Positions 1 through 7,278 are shown, numbered from the stretch's first letter. The stretch is DNA of 14,644 bases from JASFQI01 sp050115555 (GCA_050115555.1 JASFQI010000099.1:1-14644), one strand, 5' to 3'. Notes: generated from the sequence alone by a model not told the origin. A program made the numbers and translations.

Positions 1-32
1 GCGTTTGCCCTGTGAATGACGGGGGTTTGTCC

Positions 33-512
33 ATGTTTAGCATTGGTGATTTGGCTGTATACCCGGCTCACGGCGTCGGAGTGATCGAAAAGATCGAGAG
101 CCAGGAGATCTCGGGGTGTTGTCAGGACTTCTACGTGATGAGGATCCTCGAGAACGATATGAAAATTATGATCCCGACGAAGAACGTGAACAACGTGGGA
201 TTGAGGGAACTTATTGCTAAGAGGGAAGTTCCGAAACTTTACAGTATCCTGAAGAAACGGGACGTCGCCGTAGACAATCAGACCTGGAACCGCCGGTATC
301 GCGAGTATATGGAAAAGATCAAGACAGGATCGGTCTATGAAGTGGCTGAAGTATACCGGGATCTGCTTATGCTCAAGACGGAAAAGGAGCTTTCGTTCGG
401 GGAACGAAAAATGCTGGATACGGCACGCAGTCTTTTGGTAAAGGAGATCTCTCTCGCAAAAAAGGTGGAAGAGGTTCAGGTCGAAAAGGATCTGGACAAG
501 ATATTCGGCTGA
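33..512 (+). CDS. CarD/CdnL-family RNA polymerase-binding transcription regulator
   Basis: The protein has 159 residues, the usual size for CarD/CdnL proteins. It opens with MFSIGDLAVYPAHGVGVIE, the characteristic start of the CarD N-terminal domain, a Tudor-like fold shared with the RNA polymerase-interacting domain of Mfd. That domain binds the polymerase beta subunit (family knowledge). The remainder, from about residue 65, is rich in Lys, Arg and Glu and reads as the helical C-terminal domain that contacts promoter DNA and stabilises the open complex. An in-frame GTG at 12 would add seven residues, but the ATG at 33 matches the family start exactly and has a weak G-rich stretch upstream. 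The stop is four bases before the longest possible start of the following pseudouridine synthase, so the two are probably co-transcribed. Which CarD subgroup it belongs to cannot be told from one sequence. Confidence 0.92.
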   Translation: MFSIGDLAVYPAHGVGVIEKIESQEISGCCQDFYVMRILENDMKIMIPTKNVNNVGLRELIAKREVPKLYSILKKRDVAVDNQTWNRRYREYMEKIKTGSVYEVAEVYRDLLMLKTEKELSFGERKMLDTARSLLVKEISLAKKVEEVQVEKDLDKIFG

Positions 513-516
513 AGGT

Positions 517-1539
517 TTGTTCGCATTGAGGCCACCAGAGCACTTTGACGTGATTCAAGAATCAGGCAGGGATTTCAGCTTCCGCATTTCCAAAACTCAA
601 GCCGGCGAACGCATTGACACTTATCTTGCTTTCCAGGTCAAAGAACTTACGCGATCCAGAATTCAAGACCTCATCAAGGCCGGATATGTGACCGTCAACG
701 GCCGAACGGGCAAGGCGAGCTATGCCTTGAAGTCGGGCGACCGGGTCGATTTGACGATCCCACCGCCACGATCCAGCCGGCTGGAACCGGAACCCATCGA
801 TTTCGACATCCTCTATGAAGATGCCGCGCTTCTTGTCGTGAACAAGCCCGCCGGCCTGGTGGTTCATCCCGCCCCCGGGCATGCCACCGGCACCCTGGTG
901 CACGGACTGCTGGAGCACTGCCGGGATCTCTCCGGCATTGGCGGGGTGACACGACCCGGCATTGTGCATCGTCTCGATAAGGACACATCCGGCCTCCTCG
1001 TGGTGGCCAAGAACGACCGGGTGCACGAACACCTTTCCCGGCAGTTCAAGGACGGGCGGGTGCAGAAGGAATATGTGGTGCTCGTGCATGGAAGTCCACG
1101 ACAGGACGAAGGGCGGATCGATCTACCCATCGGGCGGCATCCAAAGAACCGTAAACGCATGGCTGTGGTCGCAACGTCGGGCCGCGGCGCGCTCACACTG
1201 TGGCGTGTGGAGGAACGCTACGAACGCCTGTTCGCCCGGCTCCGTATTCAATTGAAGACCGGTCGAACACACCAGATCCGGGTGCATCTTTCTCATATCG
1301 GCCATCCCGTTATCGGGGATCCGGTATACGGACCGAAGCGGAAGTGGTGGAAAGCCCAGTTCCCCGGTCTGGACGGCATTCGAGCGTTCCTGGGGCGGCA
1401 GATGCTTCACGCGCGGTGTCTGGGCTTTGTTCACCCGGAAACCGGGGAGTTTCGCCGTTTCGAGGCCACGGTTCCGATGGATATGACACAAGTGATGGAA
1501 GCGCTGCAAGGCTTGAACGAGGGGGAGAAAATCCCTTGA
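517..1539 (+). CDS. rluD: RluD-type 23S rRNA pseudouridine synthase
   Basis: This is a pseudouridine synthase of the RluA/RluD family that isomerises uridines in 23S rRNA (in E. coli RluD, positions 1911, 1915 and 1917 of helix 69). An S4 RNA-binding domain lies at about residues 28-85 (AGERIDTYLAFQV onward). The catalytic segment GIVHRLDKDTSGLLVVAK is at about 148-165, with the catalytic Asp at 154. A second conserved block, LKTGRTHQIRVHLSHIGHP, is at 246-264. The length, up to 340 residues, is close to E. coli RluD (326). The start is uncertain and non-ATG. TTG at 517 is the longest but lies only one base after GAAGG (511-515). TTG at 526 has a better spacing to that motif, and GTG at 550 also fits the family N-terminus. 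The fold and reaction are certain. The RluD rather than RluC or RluA assignment rests on the S4 domain and overall match and is likely. Confidence 0.9.
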   Translation: MFALRPPEHFDVIQESGRDFSFRISKTQAGERIDTYLAFQVKELTRSRIQDLIKAGYVTVNGRTGKASYALKSGDRVDLTIPPPRSSRLEPEPIDFDILYEDAALLVVNKPAGLVVHPAPGHATGTLVHGLLEHCRDLSGIGGVTRPGIVHRLDKDTSGLLVVAKNDRVHEHLSRQFKDGRVQKEYVVLVHGSPRQDEGRIDLPIGRHPKNRKRMAVVATSGRGALTLWRVEERYERLFARLRIQLKTGRTHQIRVHLSHIGHPVIGDPVYGPKRKWWKAQFPGLDGIRAFLGRQMLHARCLGFVHPETGEFRRFEATVPMDMTQVMEALQGLNEGEKIP

Positions 1540-1565
1540 CATGGGGCGGAAATTGACGGTATGTA
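1536..1565 (+). promoter_or_regulatory. Possible sigma-70 promoter at the end of rluD
   Basis: A perfect -35 box TTGACA (1536-1541) overlaps the rluD stop codon. It is followed after 18 bp by TATGTA (1560-1565), a weak -10 box matching three of six consensus positions. It would read into the rho leader. The same pairing of TTGACA with TATGTA, there with a 17-bp spacer, occurs upstream of the FmdE gene. The -10 is overlapped by an inverted repeat at 1558-1575. Confidence 0.3.
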
Positions 1566-2020
1566 GAGACATACCATGGTTTTCCTGCCTTTCACAGGAT
1601 TCGGTATTACCGGATATCAACACAGACTTCACGGGTAATCTGCTGCGCCATCTTCCCTCAATATGCATAAATGGGTCTCCAAACGATCAGTGAACCCCCA
1701 AGGGAGGGGTGATTTGCCAGCAAAGTCCCATTCCTGTGCCAAAAGCGGGCTCACGGGTTCCTGTTTCCCTTGGAGAAGGAGTTTCCAGCGTCAGGGCAAG
1801 GCAGACGGTTTCGAAAACCGCCGGGGTCGAGATGGCATAGAAATGGCATGGAAGAACTTCACGCGCTTTTTTTAAACGGCATCAAAATGGAGTGACCGGG
1901 GCCCTGCATTCCCTTCACCGGGATTGGAGGAATCGTTCCGCAGGAGCAGCGTGCCATGAAGATGGACCGCTGGAACCAGTAAAGTGGGAGAGTCTTGAAA
2001 CAAAAACCGGAGAGCAAATT
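1540..2020 (+). other. 480-base gene-free leader region of rho
   Basis: No convincing protein gene lies between the rluD stop and the rho ATG. The rho reading frame stays open for 43 codons upstream, but that part lacks any Rho family similarity. Visible elements are two GGTA/TACC dyads (1558-1575 and 1599-1615), a small hairpin CGGTTTCGAAAACCG within about 1800-1830, a direct repeat of ATGGCAT near 1833-1850, and a run of seven T at 1867-1873 with no strong stem before it. In E. coli the rho gene is autoregulated by Rho-dependent attenuation in a long leader (known). A similar role here is an inference from the length of the leader only. Confidence 0.4.
1558..1575. repeat. Perfect inverted repeat overlapping the possible promoter
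   Basis: GGTATGT (1558-1564), AGAG, ACATACC (1569-1575) form a perfect 7-bp dyad with a 4-base centre. It overlaps the candidate -10 box, so it could be an operator. It could also form a modest RNA hairpin, followed after four bases by only TTTT, which is poor for a terminator. A second, nearly perfect dyad, ATTCGGTATTACCGGAT, lies at 1599-1615 and shares the GGTA/TACC half-sites. Confidence 0.45.
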
Positions 2021-3268
2021 ATGAACCTCGTCGAATTGAAAAAGATGAAGATCAACGAATTGACCGATATGGCCAAGGAGGCCCATATCGACGGGGCATC
2101 GGGCATGCCCAAGCAGGAGCTCATTTTTTCCCTGTTGCAGTCCCAGTCCGAACGAAACGGCCTGATCTACGGGGAAGGCGTGTTGGAAATCCTGCCGGAT
2201 GGGTTCGGGTTCCTGCGTGCGCCGGATTCCAATTACCTGCCCGGTCCGGATGACATTTACATCTCCCCCTCCCAGATCCGGCGGTTCAACCTGCGAACCG
2301 GAGATACGGTTTCCGGTCAGATTCGGCCCCCCAAAGACTCGGAGCGGTACTTTGCCTTGCTCAAGGTCGAGCTGGTCAATCACGAGAACCCGGAGATTTC
2401 GCGGGAAAAGATCCTCTTCGATAACCTGACCCCGCTCTATCCCGAAACGCGAATCCCCCTCGAGACAAAAGCGGATAACTACTCTACGCGCATCATGGAT
2501 CTCATGACGCCGATCGGCAAGGGTCAGCGAGGTCTCATCGTGGCCCCGCCCAGAACGGGCAAGACGATGCTCCTTCAGAACATCGCCAACAGTGTGACGG
2601 CCAACGATTCGGAGATCCACAAGATCGTGCTGCTGATCGACGAGCGGCCTGAGGAAGTCACAGACATGCAACGGTCCGTGGAGGCGGAAGTCATCAGTTC
2701 CACGTTCGATGAACCGCAGCAGCGTCACGTCCAGGTGGCCGAGATGGTCATCGAGAAGGCCAAGCGGCTCGTGGAGCACAAGCGCGATGTGCTGATCCTG
2801 CTGGACAGCATTACACGGCTGGCGAGGGCTTACAACGCCACCGTTCCTCCCAGCGGGAAGATCCTTTCCGGGGGGCTGGATTCCAACGCCCTGCACAAAC
2901 CGAAACGCTTTTTCGGAGCGGCCCGAAACGTGGAGGAAGGTGGGAGCCTCACGATTATTGCCACGGCCCTTATCGACACGGGAAGTCGCATGGATGAGGT
3001 GATCTTCGAGGAGTTCAAGGGAACCGGCAACATGGAAATTCACCTGGACCGAAAACTGAGTGATCGAAGAGTGTTCCCGTCCATCGACATCAACCGCTCC
3101 GGGACCCGCAAGGAGGAGCTGCTCGTGGAACCGGCCGATCTGAACCGGATCTGGATTCTGAGAAAGCTGCTGGCGCCCCTGACTCCCGTGGACAGCATGG
3201 AATTTTTGCTGGACAAAATGAAAGGAACCCAGGATAATACAGAGTTTTTAGCTTCCATGAGTCAGTAG
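2021..3268 (+). CDS. rho: Transcription termination factor Rho
   Basis: This is the hexameric ATP-dependent RNA helicase that terminates transcription. It has 415 residues, against 419 in E. coli. In order: an N-terminal SAP-like Rho_N domain (1-45), a cold-shock/OB RNA-binding domain (about 48-115) with the RNP1-like DGFGFLR at 60-66, and a RecA-type ATPase core. The core shows Walker A APPRTGKT (175-182), the LIDERPEEVTDM catalytic segment (205-216), Walker B DVLILLDS (256-263), the secondary-channel Q-loop LSGGLD (282-287), and the SGTRKEELL region (360-368) that holds the arginine finger. The ATG at 2021 is preceded by GGAGAG with a 6-base spacer and gives the family length, so the upstream in-frame ATG at 1892 was not used. 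The region between RNA-binding and ATPase domains has no insertion of the kind found in Actinobacteria. Confidence 0.98.
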   Translation: MNLVELKKMKINELTDMAKEAHIDGASGMPKQELIFSLLQSQSERNGLIYGEGVLEILPDGFGFLRAPDSNYLPGPDDIYISPSQIRRFNLRTGDTVSGQIRPPKDSERYFALLKVELVNHENPEISREKILFDNLTPLYPETRIPLETKADNYSTRIMDLMTPIGKGQRGLIVAPPRTGKTMLLQNIANSVTANDSEIHKIVLLIDERPEEVTDMQRSVEAEVISSTFDEPQQRHVQVAEMVIEKAKRLVEHKRDVLILLDSITRLARAYNATVPPSGKILSGGLDSNALHKPKRFFGAARNVEEGGSLTIIATALIDTGSRMDEVIFEEFKGTGNMEIHLDRKLSDRRVFPSIDINRSGTRKEELLVEPADLNRIWILRKLLAPLTPVDSMEFLLDKMKGTQDNTEFLASMSQ

Positions 3269-3292
3269 ATTGCAGTAAGGAGAGAAGGCGTC

Positions 3293-3526
3293 ATGAAGAA
3301 AGACATCCATCCAGAATACCGCAAAACGATTGTGCACTGCGCTTGTGGCAACGAGTTTGAGACCGGGTCCACGGCCAAGGAGATCAAGGTGGAAATCTGC
3401 TCCATGTGCCATCCGTTTTTTACCGGAAAGCAGAAACTTGTGGACTCTGCCGGGCGCGTCGAGCGTTTCAAGAAGAAGTATGCGAAGTACGACAAGCTGA
3501 AGGAGAGCAAGGGCTCGTCCTCCTGA
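3293..3526 (+). CDS. rpmE: 50S ribosomal protein L31, zinc-binding (C+) form
   Basis: This is a 77-residue large-subunit ribosomal protein. It begins MKKDIHPEYRK as in classical L31. It carries both cysteine pairs of the zinc-binding form: HCAC (Cys16, Cys18) and CSMC (Cys37, Cys40), followed by the family hallmark CHPFFTGKQK. C+ L31 proteins can act as a zinc reserve and in some bacteria are swapped for a zinc-free paralogue when zinc is scarce (known). No such paralogue or Zur-like site is visible here. The ATG has a strong TAAGGAGA upstream with a 9-base spacer. It lies 24 bases after rho, a conserved arrangement, and is probably in the same transcript. An intrinsic terminator follows at 3679-3709. 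Confidence 0.97.
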   Translation: MKKDIHPEYRKTIVHCACGNEFETGSTAKEIKVEICSMCHPFFTGKQKLVDSAGRVERFKKKYAKYDKLKESKGSSS

Positions 3527-3557
3527 AGTCGGCCTTGCATGGACCCAACCTTTGAGT

Positions 3558-3651
3558 TTCCCCGCCGCGCAAGCTGGGGGAATCCCGAATGATAAGACAT
3601 TCTGATCACATGAATACCGCTCGGTAAACCCGCGTTCCCGCCTCAGCGGGA
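3558..3651. repeat. Cluster of short hairpins between rpmE and prfA
   Basis: Three dyads precede the terminator. TTCCCC at 3558-3563 pairs with GGGGAA at 3577-3582 around a GC-rich loop that includes a GCAA tetraloop. TACCG-CT-CGGTA occupies 3615-3626. TCCCGC-CTCA-GCGGGA (3636-3651) is a perfect 6-bp stem. The TTCCCC/GGGGAA arms recur in the terminator at 3682-3700. Palindromes of the CCCGCCTNNGCGGG type are common dispersed extragenic elements in Proteobacteria. That this is one is an inference. Confidence 0.5.
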
Positions 3652-3678
3652 TGAGGATTGCGCGAGCGAAGCATTTTC

Positions 3679-3709
3679 AAGTTCCCCCGTTCCGGGGGAA
3701 TTTGTTTCT
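3679..3709 (+). terminator. Rho-independent terminator after rpmE
   Basis: The perfect stem TTCCCCCG (3682-3689) / CGGGGGAA (3693-3700) encloses a TTC loop. It extends to 3679-3703 through A-T pairs and one G-T pair, and is followed by TTTGTTTCT (3701-3709). It should end the rho-rpmE transcript, implying prfA has its own promoter or depends on read-through. Only about 30 bases remain before the prfA start, which is tight for a separate promoter. Confidence 0.7.
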
Positions 3710-3737
3710 AGACGCGCACTAAAGGATCCGGGGATCC

Positions 3738-4799
3738 ATGTTCGACAAGCTCAGAGAGACGGAGGATCGGTTTGGCTTTCTGGAAGCCGAGGTGGCCAAG
3801 CCGGAAGTCATCTCCGATCAAAAAACCTACCAGAAGTACCTCAAGGAACACAGCAGTCTCGCTCCGATTGTGAACGCTTATCGATCCTACAAGGAGGTCC
3901 AGGAAGAGATCGAGAGCAACCGCACTCTACTGGACGATCCGGACCCCGACATGCGGAAACTTGCCAGGGAGGAAATCCACGGGCTCGAAGAAAAACGTGC
4001 CGCGTTGGAAAACGAGCTCAAAGTCCTGCTCCTGCCCAAGGATCCCAACGACGAAAAGAATATCATCCTGGAGATCCGTGCCGGTACAGGAGGTGAGGAA
4101 GCGGCCCTGTTTGCAGCGGATCTTTTTCGCATGTACGTTCGATATGCCGAGCTCAAAGGATGGAAGACGGAGATTTTGAGTCAGAGCGACACCGGTATCG
4201 GGGGATTCAAGGAGGTTATTCTCCTGATCGAGGGACGAAACGCTTACAGCCGACTCAAGCATGAGAGTGGGGTCCACCGCGTCCAGCGGGTCCCGGAGAC
4301 CGAAACCCAGGGTCGAATCCACACATCGGCGGTCACATTAGCCGTGCTCCCCGAGGCGGAGGAAGTGGACGTGGAGATCAACCCGGAGGACCTGCGGGTT
4401 GATGTCTTTCGTGCATCAGGTCACGGCGGCCAGCATGTGAACGTCACGGACTCCGCCGTCCGTATTACCCACCTGCCCTCGGGCCTCGTGGTCAGCTGCC
4501 AGGACGAGAAAAGCCAGCACAAGAACAAGGCCAAGGCCATGAAGGTGCTTCGAAGCCGGCTTCTGGATCTTCAGCAGGCCGAGCAGCACTCCCGCATTTC
4601 CGAGGAACGGCGCACTATGGTAGGCTCTGGCGATCGCAGCGAGAAGATCCGTACCTATAATTTCCCTCAAGGCCGCGTGTCCGACCACCGCATCAGTTTG
4701 ACCCTGTACAAGCTCGAAGCGACGCTTCAGGGCGACTTGGACCCGCTCATCGATCCTTTGATCACCCACTTTCAGGCCGAAGCGCTCAAGGGCTCCTGA
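3738..4799 (+). CDS. prfA: Peptide chain release factor 1 (RF1)
   Basis: This factor reads UAA and UAG stop codons and triggers peptide release on the ribosome. It has 353 residues (E. coli 360). The codon-recognition tripeptide is PET (186-188), inside HRVQRVPETETQGRIHTSA. The P-x-T form marks RF1, whereas RF2 has SPF. The catalytic GGQ loop is at 230-232 within ASGHGGQHVN; the residue before GGQ is His where most RF1 proteins have Ala, a small deviation. Gln232 is the residue methylated by PrmC, whose gene follows 37 bases downstream. No programmed frameshift is present, as expected for RF1. The start ATG is preceded by AAAGGA at 11 bases and GGGGA at 3 bases; both are imperfect, but the N-terminus MFDKLRETEDRF fits the family. 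Confidence 0.97.
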   Translation: MFDKLRETEDRFGFLEAEVAKPEVISDQKTYQKYLKEHSSLAPIVNAYRSYKEVQEEIESNRTLLDDPDPDMRKLAREEIHGLEEKRAALENELKVLLLPKDPNDEKNIILEIRAGTGGEEAALFAADLFRMYVRYAELKGWKTEILSQSDTGIGGFKEVILLIEGRNAYSRLKHESGVHRVQRVPETETQGRIHTSAVTLAVLPEAEEVDVEINPEDLRVDVFRASGHGGQHVNVTDSAVRITHLPSGLVVSCQDEKSQHKNKAKAMKVLRSRLLDLQQAEQHSRISEERRTMVGSGDRSEKIRTYNFPQGRVSDHRISLTLYKLEATLQGDLDPLIDPLITHFQAEALKGS

Positions 4800-4836
4800 G
4801 GGCTTTTCCCGGACCTGTTCCTGCCGAGAGCCAAAT

Positions 4837-5730
4837 ATGGCCCCTCGTCTCTGGACCATCAAACCGCTCCTGGACGTCACCGCCGACTACCTGTCGTCCA
4901 AAGGAATCGACAGCCCGCGGCTGAATGCGGAGCTCCTTTTGGCCCACCATCTCGGATGCCGCCGCCTCGACCTGTACCTCCGTTTTGATCAACCTCTGAA
5001 AGAAGACGAACTCGCAGGGTACCGGGAGTTCGTCAGAAGACGTACTCACCGTGAGCCCCTCCAGTACATTCGCGGTCGGCAGGAGTTCTGGTCCCTCGAT
5101 TTCGAGGTGTCAGAAGGCGTCCTCATTCCGAGGCCGGAGACAGAGCGGCTCGTGGAACGCGCCCTGTCTGCGCTCGAGACGGATCCTTCTTCTCCCCCGG
5201 GTCGCATTCAAAGGGTCCTGGACCTGGGGACCGGGTCGGGGATTCTGGCTGTAGTCCTTGCCCGCGAGAGGAAGAATGCGAGGGTGTACGCGAGCGATGT
5301 GTCGCCGAAGGCCTTGAGCATGGCACGCCGAAACGCCGAGCAACACGGTGTGGAGGATCGCATTGTGTTTGTGGAGGGAGATCTCTTCCAGCCGTTCCGG
5401 GCGGCGCCGGTTGAACCTTTTGACCTCATTGCCTCCAATCCTCCTTATGTCGCCGAGGAGACATTAAAGACCCTGGCCCCGGAAGTGCGGGACTACGAAC
5501 CCCGTGAGGCCCTGGACGGGGGAAAAGACGGCATGCGGTTTGTGACGCCCATTCTTCAGGAATCCCCGGCTTTTCTTGTGCCGGGGGGGTGGCTTCTCGT
5601 GGAGATGGATCCCGGTCAGATCGAAAAGGCCCGGGCCATAGCCGAGGCGACCGCCGCTTACGATGCGGACGAGGTGATCCAGGATTACAGCGGGCGCCAG
5701 CGGGTCCTGTGTGTGCAGAAGAAAACGTAA
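4837..5730 (+). CDS. prmC: Release factor glutamine N5-methyltransferase PrmC (HemK)
   Basis: This is an S-adenosylmethionine-dependent methyltransferase that methylates the Gln of the GGQ motif in RF1 and RF2, raising release activity. It has 297 residues (E. coli 277). The N-terminal helical substrate-binding domain covers about 1-90. The linker LIPRPETERLVE is typical of PrmC. The SAM-binding motif I is VLDLGTGSG (127-135), and the catalytic NPPY is at 201-204 in FDLIASNPPYVAEE. The position directly after prfA is widely conserved and fits the enzyme-substrate pairing. The ATG at 4837 has only a weak G/A-rich sequence upstream (GAGAG). No clear terminator follows the gene, only a weak CCTG/CAGG stem around 5731-5748. 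Confidence 0.96.
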   Translation: MAPRLWTIKPLLDVTADYLSSKGIDSPRLNAELLLAHHLGCRRLDLYLRFDQPLKEDELAGYREFVRRRTHREPLQYIRGRQEFWSLDFEVSEGVLIPRPETERLVERALSALETDPSSPPGRIQRVLDLGTGSGILAVVLARERKNARVYASDVSPKALSMARRNAEQHGVEDRIVFVEGDLFQPFRAAPVEPFDLIASNPPYVAEETLKTLAPEVRDYEPREALDGGKDGMRFVTPILQESPAFLVPGGWLLVEMDPGQIEKARAIAEATAAYDADEVIQDYSGRQRVLCVQKKT

Positions 5731-6888
5731 CCTGTATTTTTCATCAGGACACGAAGACCCTTGGAAGTGAAGCGATCTTAGTACAGTTGAAAGGTTCCGG
5801 ACTTCGGGGTGGAAAGGGGAGATCGTTCCTGAGCTCCCGGGCCGGTCTTCGCAACGGACTTTCCCGCGGGGGATTCCGCCCCCTCCCTGTTCCATCCCCG
5901 CCGGGTACAGTTTCCCATCAATCAAACGCCTGCGTGGTTCGTCACAGTTCATTCCTCGCTTTTTCAGCCGTTCGGCGGGGAATGGCCAGGGGGTCCCCCA
6001 CGGACAAGTCCGGCGAAGACGAGGCCCTTCCGCAACGTCACGATCCCTCCTCCCACCCCTTCGCCCGGAGCCACACAGGAAAACCACGCTGAGCCTAAGG
6101 CGTTATGACTTTGGCCTGGCGAGAATTCCAGTGCTTTGAACATGCAAGTAAAAGAAGAACTCCTGTTTTTCGGGCTCGAAGGGAGGAATGCGTTTCGTGG
6201 GGTGAGGGGCATGGGGCTCTCGCCGTTCCCCGAATCGAGCGATGACCAAGTTTGCCGAAGATGCAAGGAAGACGGTGTTTCGCTATGCTCCGCATGCGAT
6301 GCACCCGATGACGCCGCAGATTCGGTGAAATTGGTCATCCCGTAGGGTTTCAGATTGCAGCGGTGTTTCGAGTGAACACGGTTGCTCAAGCACTTCGTGT
6401 TCTTAATGAGCATCAAAATATGGTGAGTCCGAACACTCCCTTAATGCCACCCTGAGCCGCAATATGAAACGCTCGGTTTGGGGAGGAGAAGCGATCCCCT
6501 AGACCGGACATCGACGAGATGCGCAGGGATTCAGACGGTGGTTCCAGTCTATCGCGGGGAGAGTCGAAGTTTTCGGGATGCAACTCCCCGTAAGGGGGAC
6601 AGGGAATCCAAGTGCCCCCGGTTTCCGCTCAGGGCGGCCCCATGGGAGCGCGCCCCAACCCTGGATCGCGCCGGAAGGAGAGCATCCCCAGGGCCCGATC
6701 CCCAGCGCAGGAATGCGTGGAGGTGAAGGAGTTGGTGGAGGGGAAATCAGGAGAATGACCAGGCCGGGAGCGCAGGAAGCGAAAGAACACCCCGGTCTCC
6801 GGAGCCGGCTAAAAAACTGAACAATATGCCCATCCACTGCTGTTCGTCCTGCCCGTCAGGGGCATTTGGAGAAGAAGCGCCTGGCCGC
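5731..6888. other. 1.16 kb region without a convincing gene
   Basis: The region lies between the prmC stop and the 3' end of the convergent pspC gene. The longest open frames here (150 codons on minus, 5964-6416; 112 codons on minus, 6499-6837) have Pro/Ser/Gly-rich sequence with no recognisable motif, no credible ribosome binding site and no conserved domain that I can name. I see no tRNA, rRNA, tmRNA, RNase P RNA or SRP RNA signatures. Local structures include a possible pseudoknot at 6374-6412 and a CCCC-GTAA-GGGG hairpin near 6590. The sequence could be a decayed gene or an unrecognised RNA. Confidence 0.55.
6374..6412. other. Possible H-type RNA pseudoknot
   Basis: GAACACG (6374-6380) pairs perfectly with CGTGTTC (6396-6402). 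TGCTCA in its loop (6383-6388) pairs perfectly with TGAGCA (6407-6412) beyond the stem. The two helices (7 and 6 bp) interlock with connecting segments of 2, 7 and 4 bases, which is the topology of an H-type pseudoknot. The pairing can be drawn for either strand. The middle connector is long and the last is short for spanning a 7-bp helix, so the fold is possible rather than certain. Confidence 0.3.
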
Positions 6889-7278
6889 TCAGGCGTCCAC
6901 GTTCAGCCGCCGGTCCCAGTCGTACTCCCGTGTGGTGACCGCGTCCTCCATGCGGCGAATTCGTCGATCCAGGCGCTCGTACCGCCCTTTCAACCGCTCC
7001 ACGGCCCCGTGCCTCGAGTGAACGTAGCTGTCGTAAAATTCCTGGTGCTCCTCGGAAGGGATGGGAATGGCCGGCTCGGGCTTCATCAGGAGAGCGGCCA
7101 GAAAGTAGAGTCCGGTAATCGGCCAGAAGCCGCTCAGAAAAAGCGCCACCACAACCACCGCCCGTGTCCAGAACACCGAGAAGTCGAAGTACTCGGCAAG
7201 TCCCCGGCACACACCGAGAATGACGCCGTTTCGAGAGCGGTACAGACCGCCGCGAAAAAGATGATTGAACCGTTTCAT
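6889..7278 (-). CDS. pspC: Phage shock protein C (PspC)
   Basis: This inner-membrane component of the Psp envelope-stress response, with PspB, senses membrane damage and recruits PspA away from PspF (E. coli knowledge). It has 129 residues (E. coli 119). The PspC domain starts at about residue 12: RSRNGVILGVCRGLAEYFD, then the hydrophobic segment VVVVALFLSGFWPITGLYFLAALLM (two closely spaced membrane passes, about 40-65). The C-terminal part, about 75-125, is charged and helical (RLKGRYERLDRRIRRMEDAV), resembling the leucine-zipper-like tail of E. coli PspC. Its start codon overlaps the pspB stop in an ATGA (7275-7278), pointing to translational coupling. No pspD or pspE follows. Confidence 0.93.
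   Translation of the reverse strand: MKRFNHLFRGGLYRSRNGVILGVCRGLAEYFDFSVFWTRAVVVVALFLSGFWPITGLYFLAALLMKPEPAIPIPSEEHQEFYDSYVHSRHGAVERLKGRYERLDRRIRRMEDAVTTREYDWDRRLNVDA

Noticed and set aside
1795..1860. tRNA-Ser-like fragment: CGGT-TTCGAAA-ACCG resembles an anticodon arm with anticodon CGA
   Set aside because: There is no TTCGAATC-type T arm at the right distance, no matching acceptor stem and no proper D arm. It is best explained as a chance hairpin in the rho leader.
1851..1873. Possible terminator: GAAG-AA-CTTC followed by seven T
   Set aside because: The stem would have only a two-base loop and four pairs, too weak for an intrinsic terminator.
1892..2020. N-terminal extension of Rho by 43 residues from an upstream ATG
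   Set aside because: The extension has no Rho similarity, and the ATG at 2021 has a well-placed GGAGAG and gives the standard length.
1859..3043. 394-codon open frame on the minus strand
   Set aside because: It is antisense to rho, which is unmistakable. It lacks a recognisable domain.
5964..6416. 150-codon open frame on the minus strand
   Set aside because: Low-complexity Ser/Pro/Gly-rich translation, no ribosome binding site, no domain, and frame coverage typical of GC-rich non-coding DNA.
6499..6837. 112-codon minus-strand frame overlapping plus-strand frames of 80-82 codons
   Set aside because: Several overlapping frames of similar size with no motif or start signal; no basis to prefer any of them.
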